64,000 nt of DNA from an uncultured Lachnospiraceae bacterium (GCA_902793335.1 CADBCZ010000006.1:1-64000), one strand, 5' to 3'. Shown: positions 8,497 through 18,484, counted from the first letter of the stretch. A program made the numbers and translations. Notes: generated by a model not told the origin, from the letters alone.

Positions 8497-10968
8497 ATGG
8501 CTAGAAAGTTGGACTTTGACAAAGAAGCATTTAAGAAGGAAGTTGTAAACAACGTTAAGTCTCTTTATCGTAGAACTATTGATGATGCATCACAGCAGCA
8601 GGTTTTTCAGGCTGTTTGTTATGCAATCAAGGATACTATAATTGATCAGTGGATTGCAACTCACAAAGAGTATGAGAAGAAGAATGCTAAGACAGTATAT
8701 TATCTGTCTATGGAGTTCTTGATGGGTAGAGCTCTTGGTAATAACCTTATCAACTTGACATTTTATGATGAGGTTAAGGAAGCTCTTGATGAGTTGGGAT
8801 TTGATATTAATGTAATAGAGGATCAGGAGCCTGATGCAGCGCTTGGTAACGGTGGTTTGGGACGTCTTGCAGCCTGCTTCCTGGATTCGTTATCAACTCT
8901 TGGTTATCCTGCTTACGGATGCGGTATCAGATATCGCTATGGTATGTTCCGTCAGGAGATAAAAGACGGTTATCAGATTGAGAAACCGGATGATTGGTTA
9001 AGAGACGGCAATCCGTTCGAAATTCGCCGTAATGAGTATGCGTGTGAGGTTAAGTTCGGCGGTCATGTAAGAGTTGATTACAAGGATGGAAAGAATCAAT
9101 TCGTTCAGGAGGGATATTCTTCTATCCGTGCCGTACCGTATGACCTTCCGGTAATTGGATATGGTAATAACGTTGTTAACACATTAAGAATCTGGGATGC
9201 AGAGGCAATCTCTGATTTCAACCTTGATTCATTTGATAAAGGAGAGTACCAGAAGGCGGTAGAACAGCAGAACCTTGCAAGAACTATTGTTGAGGTGCTT
9301 TATCCTAACGATAATCACTATGCAGGTAAAGAGCTTAGATTGAAGCAGCAGTATTTCTTCATCTCAGCATCTATCCAGACTGCACTTAAGAAATTTAAAG
9401 AGAATAATTCAGATCTTCACGATATTCCTAATAAGCTCACATTCCAGCTTAACGATACTCATCCTACCGTTACTGTTGCAGAGCTTATGAGAATTTTGGT
9501 TGACGAAGAAGGTCTTAACTGGGATGAGGCTTGGGATATCACTTGTCGTACATGTGCATATACCAACCATACCATCATGGCAGAGGCTTTGGAGAAATGG
9601 CCAATCGAGTTGTTCTCAAGACTTCTTCCTCGTGTATATCAGATTATTGAAGAGATTGACAGAAGATATGTCAACATGATACGTGAGAAGTATCCTAACA
9701 ATCCTGAGAAGGTTAAGAACATGGCTATCCTCTATGATGGTCAGGTTAAGATGGCACACCTTGCTATTGCTGGTTCATATTCAGTTAACGGTGTTGCTGC
9801 CCTTCATACAGAGATACTTAAGAAACGTGAGCTTAAGGACTTCTATGAGATGAGACCTGAGCAGTTCAATAACAAGACTAACGGTATTACCCAGAGACGT
9901 TTCTTGTTACATGGTAACCCGCTCTTAGCTGAATGGGTAACTTCTAAGATTGGTGATGAGTGGATCACAGATCTTCCTCACATTGCTAAGCTTAAAGTAT
10001 ATGTTGATGATGAGAAGTGTCAGCAGGAATTCATGAATATCAAGTATCAGAATAAGGTACGTCTTGCAGCTTACATCAAAGAGCATAATGGTATTGAGGT
10101 AGACCCTCGTTCAATCTTTGATGTTCAGGTTAAACGTCTTCATGAGTATAAGAGACAGCTTATGAACATCCTTCATGTAATGCATCTCTATACTGAGATT
10201 AAGGAGCATCCGGAGAAGGATATCGTACCTCGTACATTTATCTTTGGTGCGAAGGCGGCAGCGGGATATAAGAGAGCTAAGCTTACAATTAAGCTTATTA
10301 ACTCGGTTGCTGATGTTATCAACAATGATGAATCTATCAAAGGTAAGATCAAGGTTGTATTCATCGAGAACTACCGTGTATCTAACGCCGAGCTTATAAT
10401 TGCAGCTGCTGATGTATCAGAACAGATTTCAACAGCTTCACGTGAGGCTTCAGGAACAGGTAACATGAAGTTCATGTTAAATGGTGCTCCGACAATCGGA
10501 ACAATGGATGGTGCTAACGTTGAGATCGTTGAAGAGGTTGGTGCTGAGAATGCATTTATCTTCGGTCTTTCGGCAGATGAGGTTATGGCTTATGAGCGTG
10601 ATCACAGCTACAAGCCTAGAGATATATACAACAGCAATGCCAATGTTCGCCGTGTGCTTACACAGCTTATCAACGGTACCTATAACGAGGATACAGAGCT
10701 GTTTAGAGACCTGTATGATTCGCTCGTTGAGGGAGATGTATACTTTACATTGAAGGATTTCGATTCTTATTGTGAGGCTCATGACAAGATTGATGAGGCA
10801 TACAGAGACGAGAAGAGATGGGCTAAGATGGCTATGCTTAATACAGCATGTGCAGGTAAGTTCTCTTCTGACCGTACTATCGAGCAGTATGCTAAAGAAA
10901 TCTGGAACCTTGAGAAAGTAACTGTTAAGATGCCTAAGGCACCTGCGAAGAAGAAAACTTCTAAGTGA
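8497..10968 (+). CDS. glgP: glycogen/alpha-glucan phosphorylase
   Basis: 823 residues, normal length for the GT35 family. It shows YYLSMEFLMGRALGNNL and ALGNGGLGRLAACFLDS near the N-terminus, KRLHEYKRQLMNI in the phosphate-binding region, and EASGTGNMKFMLNGA, whose Lys forms the Schiff base with pyridoxal phosphate. The enzyme releases glucose-1-phosphate from glycogen or maltodextrin in the cytosol. This fits with the maltodextrin uptake locus at 27.8-36.9 kb. It is monocistronic, with its own promoter and terminator. Confidence 0.97.
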   Translation: MARKLDFDKEAFKKEVVNNVKSLYRRTIDDASQQQVFQAVCYAIKDTIIDQWIATHKEYEKKNAKTVYYLSMEFLMGRALGNNLINLTFYDEVKEALDELGFDINVIEDQEPDAALGNGGLGRLAACFLDSLSTLGYPAYGCGIRYRYGMFRQEIKDGYQIEKPDDWLRDGNPFEIRRNEYACEVKFGGHVRVDYKDGKNQFVQEGYSSIRAVPYDLPVIGYGNNVVNTLRIWDAEAISDFNLDSFDKGEYQKAVEQQNLARTIVEVLYPNDNHYAGKELRLKQQYFFISASIQTALKKFKENNSDLHDIPNKLTFQLNDTHPTVTVAELMRILVDEEGLNWDEAWDITCRTCAYTNHTIMAEALEKWPIELFSRLLPRVYQIIEEIDRRYVNMIREKYPNNPEKVKNMAILYDGQVKMAHLAIAGSYSVNGVAALHTEILKKRELKDFYEMRPEQFNNKTNGITQRRFLLHGNPLLAEWVTSKIGDEWITDLPHIAKLKVYVDDEKCQQEFMNIKYQNKVRLAAYIKEHNGIEVDPRSIFDVQVKRLHEYKRQLMNILHVMHLYTEIKEHPEKDIVPRTFIFGAKAAAGYKRAKLTIKLINSVADVINNDESIKGKIKVVFIENYRVSNAELIIAAADVSEQISTASREASGTGNMKFMLNGAPTIGTMDGANVEIVEEVGAENAFIFGLSADEVMAYERDHSYKPRDIYNSNANVRRVLTQLINGTYNEDTELFRDLYDSLVEGDVYFTLKDFDSYCEAHDKIDEAYRDEKRWAKMAMLNTACAGKFSSDRTIEQYAKEIWNLEKVTVKMPKAPAKKKTSK

Positions 10969-11005
10969 TATTAACTTATATAAGAGTAGATATTGTTTAA
11001 TTTAA

Positions 11006-11040
11006 TTAGGAACCGCCACAAAAAGCGGTTCCTAATCTTT
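11006..11040 (+). terminator. rho-independent terminator of glgP
   Basis: TTAGGAACCGC at 11006-11016 pairs with GCGGTTCCTAA at 11025-11035 around an 8-nt loop; a short T-rich tail follows. Confidence 0.7.
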
Positions 11041-11128
11041 AGATTTTAGATGATGCAACAACTTATGGCTCTTTCTCAAAAATAAAAAATATTAAAAGTA
11101 ATGTCAAATGACAAGGAGGACTAACAAA

Positions 11129-11779
11129 GTGAAAAGTATCAAAAAATTAACAGTAATGCTCAGTATGATCATGGTGGCATGTTTTGTAACCGGATGTGCA
11201 CTTGGAAGCTTCGATGCCAGCGGTTATGTAAGATCATGTCTTGACGCTAACTTACATGGTGAGTTCGAAGAGTATGCTAAGATCACCAGATCAGAAGTAT
11301 CAGAGGTAGAGAGTCTCTACAACAGTTTCTTGGATTCAGATCTTGAGTTCTTAAGCGCTTACAAGGCTGACGATGCGAAAAAACAGCAGTTCCGTGAGCT
11401 TTTCATCAAACTTTACAAGAACACCAAGTATGAAGTAGGTGAGGCTACTAAGGGAGATGACGGATCATACTCAGTACCTGTTAAGGTATATAAGATGGAT
11501 GTATTCAAGAATGTTATGGCTAACATTGAGGCTGATATGACTAAATGGGCTGAGGACCAGGTTGCAGCAGGAACTACACCTTCAACAGACGACATCTACG
11601 CATATGTATTGGATTATATGTATGATGCAATGGCTAAAGAGGTCGATAATCCTCAGTATGAAGAGCCTGTAGATAGTTCTATCAAGGTTGCTAAGAATTC
11701 AGAAGGTGCATATGGTGTTGACCAGACAGAGCTTCAGAATCTTCTTGAGTCTATGATTGATATCGAGAATGCACAGTAA
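11129..11779 (+). CDS. putative lipoprotein
   Basis: 216 residues from GTG 11129, which follows AAGGAGG at 9 bp; the ATG seven codons earlier would put that ribosome site inside the gene. The N-terminus has a basic start, a hydrophobic stretch and the lipobox FVTGC, so it should be a lipoprotein facing outward. The mature part is acidic, mostly helical and resembles the loose DUF5105-type family of Firmicutes lipoproteins; that assignment is weak. It lies between glgP and acpP, with a terminator after it. Confidence 0.7.
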   Translation: MKSIKKLTVMLSMIMVACFVTGCALGSFDASGYVRSCLDANLHGEFEEYAKITRSEVSEVESLYNSFLDSDLEFLSAYKADDAKKQQFRELFIKLYKNTKYEVGEATKGDDGSYSVPVKVYKMDVFKNVMANIEADMTKWAEDQVAAGTTPSTDDIYAYVLDYMYDAMAKEVDNPQYEEPVDSSIKVAKNSEGAYGVDQTELQNLLESMIDIENAQ

Positions 11780-11833
11780 TAATTATACATAAATGCATGT
11801 GTAATACATTTGCATTGAACTGTATTTTCTTAA

Positions 11834-11878
11834 AAAAAGGATTCGCGAGGATGTATAAACATCCGGCGAATCCTTTTT
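11834..11878. terminator. bidirectional terminator between lipoprotein gene and acpP
   Basis: AAAAGGATTCGC pairs with GCGAATCCTTTT, enclosing a second stem GGATGT/ACATCC. T-runs occur in both directions and the flanking genes converge. Confidence 0.8.
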
Positions 11879-11912
11879 GTGTTAAAAATAAATATCTTAA
11901 TCTTATCTGATA

Positions 11913-12146
11913 TTAAGCCTCAACGCCATGAGCCTTCAAGTACTCGATTACATCCTCAACAGTAGCGATATTCTCAAGCTCCTCTGAAGGAATCTCAACG
12001 TCGTACTCTTCCTCAAGAGCCATAACCAACTCGAATAAATCTAATGAGTCTGCGCCTAAATCCTCTTTGAAATTAGAAGTTAATTCGATTTCGCTCTCAT
12101 CTACAGAAAGCTGCTCAGCGATAATCTCTTTCATCTTTTCTAACAT
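11913..12146 (-). CDS. acpP: acyl carrier protein
   Basis: 77 residues, acidic and helical. The pantetheine attachment serine is in [17 protein letters not shown], with KEDL just before it. It carries growing acyl chains in fatty acid synthesis. No other fab gene is adjacent, which is unusual because acpP often sits with fabF or fabK. A phosphopantetheinyl transferase able to activate it is at 59.6 kb. The gene has its own near-consensus promoter with an overlapping 18-bp palindrome. Confidence 0.95.
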   Translation of the reverse strand: MLEKMKEIIAEQLSVDESEIELTSNFKEDLGADSLDLFELVMALEEEYDVEIPSEELENIATVEDVIEYLKAHGVEA

Positions 12147-12209
12147 GTCATATCTCCTTTATTACTTTATTCTTGATGCCATTTCGGCTTACGAAACTTA
12201 TCAAGAAAG

Positions 12210-12238
12210 ACTATACAACATGTTGTATATACTGTCAA
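12210..12238 (-). promoter_or_regulatory. acpP promoter with overlapping palindromic operator
   Basis: On the minus strand TTGACA (12233-12238), a 17-bp spacer and TATAGT (12210-12215) form a near-perfect promoter. The palindrome TATACAACATGTTGTATA occupies 12212-12229, covering the spacer and most of the -10 box, where a bound repressor would block RNA polymerase. It does not match the FapR or FabT sites I know. Confidence 0.7.
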
Positions 12239-12258
12239 GATTTCAAGGAAAAAATTTT

Positions 12259-13170
12259 CTATTCCATAAATTCCATAGGATTTACAGGTGTGTCACCCTT
12301 CAACATCTCAAAGAATAAATGGCTTCCTTCCTCTTCAAAACTGTCAGTTGGCTTTCCGATAGTTCCTACAGATTCGCCTGCTTTGACGAAATCGCCCTCC
12401 TTGACGTAGATGGTGTCTAACTGACCGTATACGGCGCTGTAATCGTTGCCAAGATATATTGTTACCAGGTTGCCATATGTGTTATCGCTGGTCACTTTGA
12501 CAACCTTTCCAAGATATGCATTCTTGACAGTGGAGCCGCTTCCGGCAGCTATGAGCATTCCGGGGTTAGTTCTGTACTGATCTAAGGTCTTGTAATAAAC
12601 CGTAGTCTCCATGCTAAATGGCAAAATAACTTCACCCTTTACGGGCCATGAGATGGTCTTATCGCTGCCGAAATTTAACTCGCCTACGTCAGCGGTTACA
12701 GGCAGTTGTTTGCCATCCTCTGTGGCATCATCTGCAGTTTTACCTGCATTCTCCGATATGTCTTTGCCGTTGTTTTCTGTGGTGGCATCAGTGTTGTTGT
12801 TTTCTGTAATGGATTTATCTGTTATCTGTACGTTCTTCTTCTGGAGATTTTTAGATGCCTCAGAATCCGGAATGTTATCCACGGCCTCTTTATTACTTCT
12901 GGTGCGATTTGCAGTATCGGGATCTGTGGCGTTGACCTTGGCATTTTTTTCTTTCCTGTTAGTATTTTCGTTATAATGGTCGGCATTTGTGTTGATTGAG
13001 GAGTAATCAGAAGACTGGTTTAAGTCAATCTCGTTTTCTTCGTAAGCCCCACCGTCTCTTCCTGTTGTATATACAGCAATCAAAGCAATAATTGCAAGAA
13101 TACCGACTCCTAAAGCAATGTAAAAAGCGTTATCTTTGATCTTTTGTAACACTGTAGAATTATCATTCAT
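12259..13170 (-). CDS. SpoIIQ-like protein with degenerate M23 (LytM) domain
   Basis: 304 residues from ATG 13168-13170, placed after AGAGGTG; an ATG two codons earlier is possible. One membrane helix (~20-40) is followed by an Asn/Asp/Lys-rich linker and a C-terminal M23 fold (~190-300). The usual zinc residues are mostly missing: NPGMLIAAG stands where HxGxDIAAP is expected, YGQL replaces YxHL, and SHLFFEM replaces HLHFE. Only one histidine remains. This is similar to SpoIIQ, which acts as a scaffold across the forespore septum rather than as an enzyme. Its nearness to a SpoIID-like gene supports the comparison. Confidence 0.7.
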   Translation of the reverse strand: MNDNSTVLQKIKDNAFYIALGVGILAIIALIAVYTTGRDGGAYEENEIDLNQSSDYSSINTNADHYNENTNRKEKNAKVNATDPDTANRTRSNKEAVDNIPDSEASKNLQKKNVQITDKSITENNNTDATTENNGKDISENAGKTADDATEDGKQLPVTADVGELNFGSDKTISWPVKGEVILPFSMETTVYYKTLDQYRTNPGMLIAAGSGSTVKNAYLGKVVKVTSDNTYGNLVTIYLGNDYSAVYGQLDTIYVKEGDFVKAGESVGTIGKPTDSFEEEGSHLFFEMLKGDTPVNPMEFME

Positions 13171-13234
13171 ATTCATCACCTCTGTGTATATCTTTTCCAC
13201 AGAAGCAATAAATTATTCAATCACAGAAAAATAA

Positions 13235-14695
13235 TTATTTCAACTGATAGCTGACACTTAAGGTTGTTATGTTTCCAACGGCATCCTTGGCGTAATACAT
13301 GACTTTGTAGGGCTCATCATTGTCATACTTTAGTGGTTTTGAGATGCTTAATTCAACATGCTTGCTATTGTCTTTTGCTTCGACTAGTGAGAGAAGATAA
13401 TTGTCATCTTCTGCATTTTCTCTTTTGATTTCTCTTTGATACTCATTTTTCAAGGTGAGGGTAGGGGCTTCTAAGTCTACGTCTACTGAGAGAACAACGA
13501 CATCGGAAAAGTTGCCCTCTGAATCCTGTGCCCTGTAACGGATATTACATTTTCCATAGGTTTTCTCAAACACTTCCGAGTAGTCCACGATTATATAGTC
13601 ATTTGAAAGCTCCTCGCCGCTGTCGAAGGCGGTAACATTTTCCTTGAGTAGCTCTGCCAGATTATCATTAGATACAGTATCGCTTACGGCGATTGTTGAG
13701 TGTAGCTGGTTGACTTCAAGAATAGGACTTTCATCATCCTTTACAGTAAATGTTGCTGTCACAGAGGTTTCTTTTCCGTCTTCTGTGGATATACTGTAAG
13801 TAACCGGGTAATTGCCGCATTTTTCATTATCGACTACGCCCGAAATCTTCATACGTCCGGTTATATCCTTTCCTTCTTTATCAAGGACTGTAACACCGGC
13901 GGTTATGTCAAAATCGCTGTATCTGTCAATTACCTTGTCATAGGCACCGATTATTACAGGCCAATCCTTCATGTATGGATTATTCTCGTCGGGATCGGTG
14001 GGATCCCAGTTGTCCTTTGGTTTTTTTTCGATTTGTAAAGCCTGAGGTCTGCCAAGCGGTCCCTCGTAATCGCTTTGGTATATTTCAACGATAGTTCCCT
14101 TACTGCAGTTGTCGTACACCCATTTAGCATCAATTACCGATAATCTGACGCAGCCTGCCGACACACTTTTTCCGAGGTTATTGTATTCCTCTACCTCCAG
14201 ATTTGCTTTATCCCTGGTGTAATACGGCACAGAGTGAAATAAAATGTTACCGGTTATGCTGACAGCGTATTGTCCGTAGCAGTCGCCAAAAAGCTCACGC
14301 CATTTAAATCTGTCGCCAAGCCCGAATATTCCCTCAGGAGTGTTGTCAGCTTCGCCTACAGAGCAGAGCATTGCCTTGACGGGCTTATTGTAATATCCGT
14401 TATCGCCAACCTCGTAGACGGTAACTACATTGGCTTTTTTGTTGACCTTGATAGCGTAGGGCTTGCCGTTATCATGGATTGCAGAACCGTTGTATTTGTC
14501 TTGCTTTATCAAAGCTTTCCTGTCGTTGCTTGAGAGATCTTTAATTTTGATTCCGTCATAGCCTGCCGTGTTCGATTTATCAATCCTGTAGCCGGACATG
14601 GTAGCAACGCCATTATAACGTTTTGCTACCCAGATTGATATAAATCCCATTAATATCATCAACGGAAGGTATGCCAAAAAGAATTTATGTCTCAT
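13235..14695 (-). CDS. L,D-transpeptidase (YkuD) with C-terminal Ig-like domains
   Basis: 487 residues from ATG 14693-14695, which has AAGGAT 8 bp upstream. One N-terminal membrane anchor is followed by a YkuD domain (~75-230) with ILFHSVPYY and the catalytic SAGCVRLS. These enzymes form 3-3 cross-links in peptidoglycan or attach proteins to it, outside the membrane. The C-terminal half (~255-480) has two to three DUF5011/Ig-like repeats with VLDKEGKDIT and DDESPILEV. It has its own promoter and lies between the SpoIIQ-like and SpoIID-like genes. Confidence 0.88.
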   Translation of the reverse strand: MRHKFFLAYLPLMILMGFISIWVAKRYNGVATMSGYRIDKSNTAGYDGIKIKDLSSNDRKALIKQDKYNGSAIHDNGKPYAIKVNKKANVVTVYEVGDNGYYNKPVKAMLCSVGEADNTPEGIFGLGDRFKWRELFGDCYGQYAVSITGNILFHSVPYYTRDKANLEVEEYNNLGKSVSAGCVRLSVIDAKWVYDNCSKGTIVEIYQSDYEGPLGRPQALQIEKKPKDNWDPTDPDENNPYMKDWPVIIGAYDKVIDRYSDFDITAGVTVLDKEGKDITGRMKISGVVDNEKCGNYPVTYSISTEDGKETSVTATFTVKDDESPILEVNQLHSTIAVSDTVSNDNLAELLKENVTAFDSGEELSNDYIIVDYSEVFEKTYGKCNIRYRAQDSEGNFSDVVVLSVDVDLEAPTLTLKNEYQREIKRENAEDDNYLLSLVEAKDNSKHVELSISKPLKYDNDEPYKVMYYAKDAVGNITTLSVSYQLK

Positions 14696-14751
14696 GTTAT
14701 TTATCCTTATAAATGTAAGATTAAAAATGGGCAATATTGTTACGTAACCTC

Positions 14752-14781
14752 AATATATCAGATGCTTACAGTTTGTGTCAA
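14752..14781 (-). promoter_or_regulatory. promoter of the L,D-transpeptidase gene
   Basis: On the minus strand TTGACA (14776-14781) and TATATT (14752-14757) are separated by 18 bp, inside the 137-bp gap after the SpoIID-like gene. Confidence 0.55.
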
Positions 14782-14832
14782 TTATGTAATGTAGGCTGAT
14801 AACTGATACTGTGTAATAAATGTTACTGACAC

Positions 14833-15744
14833 TTATTCCCTGCTGTCTGTTATTATGACGTCTTTGTAGTAGTGTGCAATAATATCCTCCATGCTACATC
14901 CGTTAGCAGCCATGTGATTGGCACCAAATTGTGAAATGCCCAGACAGTTGCCTTTTCCAAGACATACTATCCTGACAGCGTTGCCTGTTTTTTCGACATA
15001 GAAATTGGTTGACGCAAGATTAAGCATTTCCTGAATTTCCTCGCCTGAGTAGGAAGTGCCGGAAATATTCGCTTTCTTTACAAATCCGTTTTCCGTACTT
15101 TCTTCTATATTGATGTCTAAATCCGAAAACTCATACTGATTCATGTAATCAATGGCTTCGACATCGCTGTTGCTGTCAACGGATTGAAGATAGGGTATAT
15201 CCGCATCTAATATTTCCAAAGCTGATGCAGTCTTTCCGATACTCACCTCGTGATACATGGCTGTTATTAGCTCGTTGTTATGTTTAAGCACTCTTCCTGC
15301 GGTATTTATCACGGCCTGTTCAACTTTGCTTTCGTATTTATCGTATTTTTTTCTTCCCCATAATTCTTCTCTGTCCTCTGTGGTGAGGTATTGATATGAG
15401 AGGTCAGTGGCCTTATTGCTGTTTTTTTCCTCGATTTCCTTTAAGACATTTGTGCGAATCAGCACTGCCTGAGTCTTTAAGGCTTCTGTTTCGTAATCCG
15501 GTGGTATTACGCCGGGCATTATGCCCAAAACGTATTCCTCAACGTCTATACTCTTAATAAGCCCATTTACCTCAATCAGTATTTCTTTGCCCATATAATG
15601 GTCTTTGAGGCTGTCATGGTCTTTGCCTATAACAAAATCAGAGTCAAAAAAATGATATATGTAACAGCAGACCTGCGGAAAAAGAAGCATTACAGCCATA
15701 AAGATCAATAACGATTTAAGTCCGGATTTTATACGCTTTTTCAT
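14833..15744 (-). CDS. SpoIID/LytB-domain protein, probably catalytically impaired
   Basis: 303 residues with an N-terminal membrane anchor (~8-30). The SpoIID domain is seen in VEEYVLGIMPGVIPPDYETE, ALKTQAVLIRTN and GNCLGISQFGANHMAANG. SpoIID is a lytic transglycosylase that trims peptidoglycan during engulfment. In active members the first motif continues as ...GEMP with a catalytic Glu; here it is GVIP, so that Glu appears to be Val. The late motif has lost the usual GHGVGMSQ histidine (CLGISQ). I infer a structural rather than enzymatic role. The ribosome site lies inside the terminator hairpin of the upstream gene. Confidence 0.75.
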   Translation of the reverse strand: MKKRIKSGLKSLLIFMAVMLLFPQVCCYIYHFFDSDFVIGKDHDSLKDHYMGKEILIEVNGLIKSIDVEEYVLGIMPGVIPPDYETEALKTQAVLIRTNVLKEIEEKNSNKATDLSYQYLTTEDREELWGRKKYDKYESKVEQAVINTAGRVLKHNNELITAMYHEVSIGKTASALEILDADIPYLQSVDSNSDVEAIDYMNQYEFSDLDINIEESTENGFVKKANISGTSYSGEEIQEMLNLASTNFYVEKTGNAVRIVCLGKGNCLGISQFGANHMAANGCSMEDIIAHYYKDVIITDSRE

Positions 15745-15780
15745 AAAAAAACCTCCCCCACTATTATATGTGGAGGAGGT
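15745..15780 (-). terminator. terminator of cellobiose phosphorylase overlapping the SpoIID-like ribosome site
   Basis: On the minus strand ACCTCCTCCAC pairs with GTGGGGGAGGT (11 positions, one mismatch, 8-nt loop) and is followed by seven T. The last T abuts the ATG of the SpoIID-like gene, whose only Shine-Dalgarno (GGGGGAGG) is the 3' arm of the stem. Confidence 0.75.
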
Positions 15781-15803
15781 CGTTATTATTCGAGGTTTTT
15801 AGA

Positions 15804-18263
15804 TTAGCCCATTACAACTTCTACTTTATGTGTAGCACCGTCGCCAAATACAGGAATTACATTGCCTTCTACTGCATTTCCGTCAACAGTCATGCTCTTA
15901 ACACCCTTGTTAACGTGGTCAGGGTTAGAAACCTTAATTTCAAATGTGTCGCCACGGAACTGACGGGTTGCTGTAAGACCATCCCACTCCTTAGGAATAG
16001 AAGGATCAATCTTTAATCCGTTCCAATCGGGCTGAACACCTAAGATGTACTGTGAAATAGCTACGAAGTTCCATGCAGCGGTACCTGTAAGCCATGAGTT
16101 CTTACCCTCGCCGAAACGATCTGCATCCTTACCTGCGATCATCTGACCGTATACGTAAGGCTCTGTTCTGTGAAGGTCTGAGATTTCCTCGTTAAATGCA
16201 GGAGCGATCTTTGAATAGTACTCAAATGCCTTATCACCACGGCCTGCATAAGCTTCTGCACAGATGATCCATGCGTTGTTATGGCAGAAGATACCGGCAT
16301 TCTCTTTGTATCCACCCGGATAGGTAGAGATCTCACCGTACTTAACATAGTACTTTGTAAATGCTGGATTGTTAAGAACAAGTCCGTGCTTTGTATTTAA
16401 GTATTTGTCGATAGAATCAAGAGTTTTGATATCAGCACCCTGATCCTTACCGATTTCAGACATAACAGCGAATCCCTGAGGTTCGATGAAGATCTTACCT
16501 TCTTCACATTCCTTAGAACCCATCTTCTGTCCTTCGTTATCGTAAGCACGTAAGAACCAGTCGCCATCAAAAGCGCTGTCCATAATGTTCTTTTTCATTT
16601 TATCAATCTCAGCCTGAGCTTTTGCAGCCTCATCGTCCATTCCCTTGTATTTAAGGATATCAACGAATGCAGGACCTGTGTATGTAAACAATGTAGCAAC
16701 CATAACAGACTCAGCTGTCTTGGAATATCCACCCTCTGCCTTAAACATTGGTGAGGTATATGTCTGGAAGCTCTCACCCGGCTGCTCAGAGTAGCATGAA
16801 AGGTTGATACAGTCATTCCAGTCAGCACGCATTGCAAGAGGTAATCCGTGAGGACCAACGTTGTTGCATACATGGTAGAATGAAACCATGAGGTGATCAA
16901 GCATAGGCTTAGCCTTAGACTCGTCATTGTCATAAGGAACCATCTCGTCAAGGATTGAGTAATCGCCTGTCTCCTTGATGTAAGCTGCTACTGAAAGGAT
17001 CATCCATAATGGATCGTCAGAGAAGTCACCACCGATGTCGGAGTTACCCTTCTTTGTAAGTGGCTGATACTGATGGTAGCATCCTCCGTCAGGAAGCTGT
17101 GTTGAAGCAAGGTCGATAAGCCTTTCTCTTGCTCTGTCCGGAATCTGATGAACGAATCCTAAGAGATCCTGGTTAGAATCACGGAATCCCATTCCACGTC
17201 CGATACCTGACTCGAAGTATGAAGCTGAACGAGAAAGGTTAAATGTCACCATACACTGATACTGGTTCCAGATATTAACCATACGGTTAACCTTCTCATC
17301 AGGAGTGTTGACTGTGTAGATTCCAAGAAGCTTATCCCATGTAGCTTTAAGCTCTGCAAGTCCCTCTGCTACTTTCTCAGGAGTGTTGTACTTCTCGATC
17401 ATTGCGTGAGCAACCTCTTTGTTAAGAGTCTTGCCGTCTGCCTCGAACTTCTTGTCAACAGGGTTCTCAGCGTAACCTAAGATGAAGATTAAGTTCTTGC
17501 TCTCACCAGGCTGTAAAGTAATCTCTTTGTAGTGGGAAGCGATTGGAGACCAACCGTCAGCTACCGAGTTAGAAGCTTTACCTGCCTCAACTACCTGTGG
17601 CTCGCCAAATCCGTTGTAGAGTCCAAGGAATGACTCACGATCTGTATCATATCCGTCTATATCTGTATTAACTGTGTAAAATGCATAATGATTACGACGC
17701 TCATTGTATTCGGTTCTGTGATAGATTGTAGACCCTTCAATCTCAACGCGTCCTGTATTAAAGTTTCTCTGGAAGTTAGTAGTATCATCCTGAGCATCCC
17801 AGAGACACCACTCAACGAAAGAGAAGAGTTTAAGTGTCTTGGCAGAACTTCCTTCGTTAGTGATTACAAAATTCTGGACTTCTCCTGTATAATTCTGTGG
17901 AACGAAGAAAGTAACTTCTGATTTAATGTCATTCTTCTTACCTGTAATCCTGGTATATCCCATACCATGACGACATTCATATTCATCAAGAGTAGTCTTG
18001 ACCGGTGACCATCCCGGACTCCATACTGTCTCGCCATCTTTAATATAGAAATAACGTCCTCCCATATCAACAGGTACATTGTTGTAACGATAACGTGTTA
18101 TTCTACGAAGACGTGCATCTTTATAGAAACTGTATCCACCTGCTGTGTTAGAAATCAATGAGAAGAAATCCTGTGTTCCTAAATAATTAATCCATGGATA
18201 TGGAGTTTTTGGAGATGTGATAACATACTCTTTGTTGGCATCATCAAAATAACCAAATTTCAT
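15804..18263 (-). CDS. cellobiose phosphorylase (GH94)
   Basis: 819 residues, the length expected for GH94 cellobiose phosphorylases. The N-terminus [20 protein letters not shown] and the core motifs [17 protein letters not shown] and [11 protein letters not shown] (~residue 482, holding the likely catalytic Asp) are characteristic. The enzyme splits cellobiose with phosphate into glucose-1-phosphate and glucose in the cytosol. No signal peptide is present, as expected. No transporter is adjacent, so cellobiose uptake must be encoded elsewhere. It has its own promoter and terminator. Confidence 0.93.
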   Translation of the reverse strand: MKFGYFDDANKEYVITSPKTPYPWINYLGTQDFFSLISNTAGGYSFYKDARLRRITRYRYNNVPVDMGGRYFYIKDGETVWSPGWSPVKTTLDEYECRHGMGYTRITGKKNDIKSEVTFFVPQNYTGEVQNFVITNEGSSAKTLKLFSFVEWCLWDAQDDTTNFQRNFNTGRVEIEGSTIYHRTEYNERRNHYAFYTVNTDIDGYDTDRESFLGLYNGFGEPQVVEAGKASNSVADGWSPIASHYKEITLQPGESKNLIFILGYAENPVDKKFEADGKTLNKEVAHAMIEKYNTPEKVAEGLAELKATWDKLLGIYTVNTPDEKVNRMVNIWNQYQCMVTFNLSRSASYFESGIGRGMGFRDSNQDLLGFVHQIPDRARERLIDLASTQLPDGGCYHQYQPLTKKGNSDIGGDFSDDPLWMILSVAAYIKETGDYSILDEMVPYDNDESKAKPMLDHLMVSFYHVCNNVGPHGLPLAMRADWNDCINLSCYSEQPGESFQTYTSPMFKAEGGYSKTAESVMVATLFTYTGPAFVDILKYKGMDDEAAKAQAEIDKMKKNIMDSAFDGDWFLRAYDNEGQKMGSKECEEGKIFIEPQGFAVMSEIGKDQGADIKTLDSIDKYLNTKHGLVLNNPAFTKYYVKYGEISTYPGGYKENAGIFCHNNAWIICAEAYAGRGDKAFEYYSKIAPAFNEEISDLHRTEPYVYGQMIAGKDADRFGEGKNSWLTGTAAWNFVAISQYILGVQPDWNGLKIDPSIPKEWDGLTATRQFRGDTFEIKVSNPDHVNKGVKSMTVDGNAVEGNVIPVFGDGATHKVEVVMG

Positions 18264-18320
18264 GCAAATAAACCTCTCTTTCTTTGTGCTAATTGTCCCT
18301 TTAGGGTGAATTACAAGGAT

Positions 18321-18349
18321 ATTATATTATATGTAGGTGGAAAAGACAA
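18321..18349 (-). promoter_or_regulatory. promoter of the cellobiose phosphorylase gene
   Basis: On the minus strand TTGTCT (18344-18349) and TATAAT (18321-18326) are 17 bp apart; a second TATAAT overlaps at 18326-18331 with a poor spacing. Confidence 0.55.
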
Positions 18350-18433
18350 CAAAAAAAGATGATAAAAAGCAGAAAATAATTAGAGAAAATATACATATGC
18401 GCATAAGTTATAAAAAACCATGTGCTAATATAA

Positions 18434-18476
18434 CAAAAAAATACCCAAAGTCGTCATTTTCACAACTTTGGGTATT
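18434..18476 (-). terminator. terminator of tRNA-Pro
   Basis: On the minus strand AATACCCAAAG pairs with CTTTGGGTATT and is followed by a run of seven T. Confidence 0.8.
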
Positions 18477-18484
18477 CGCATCTA

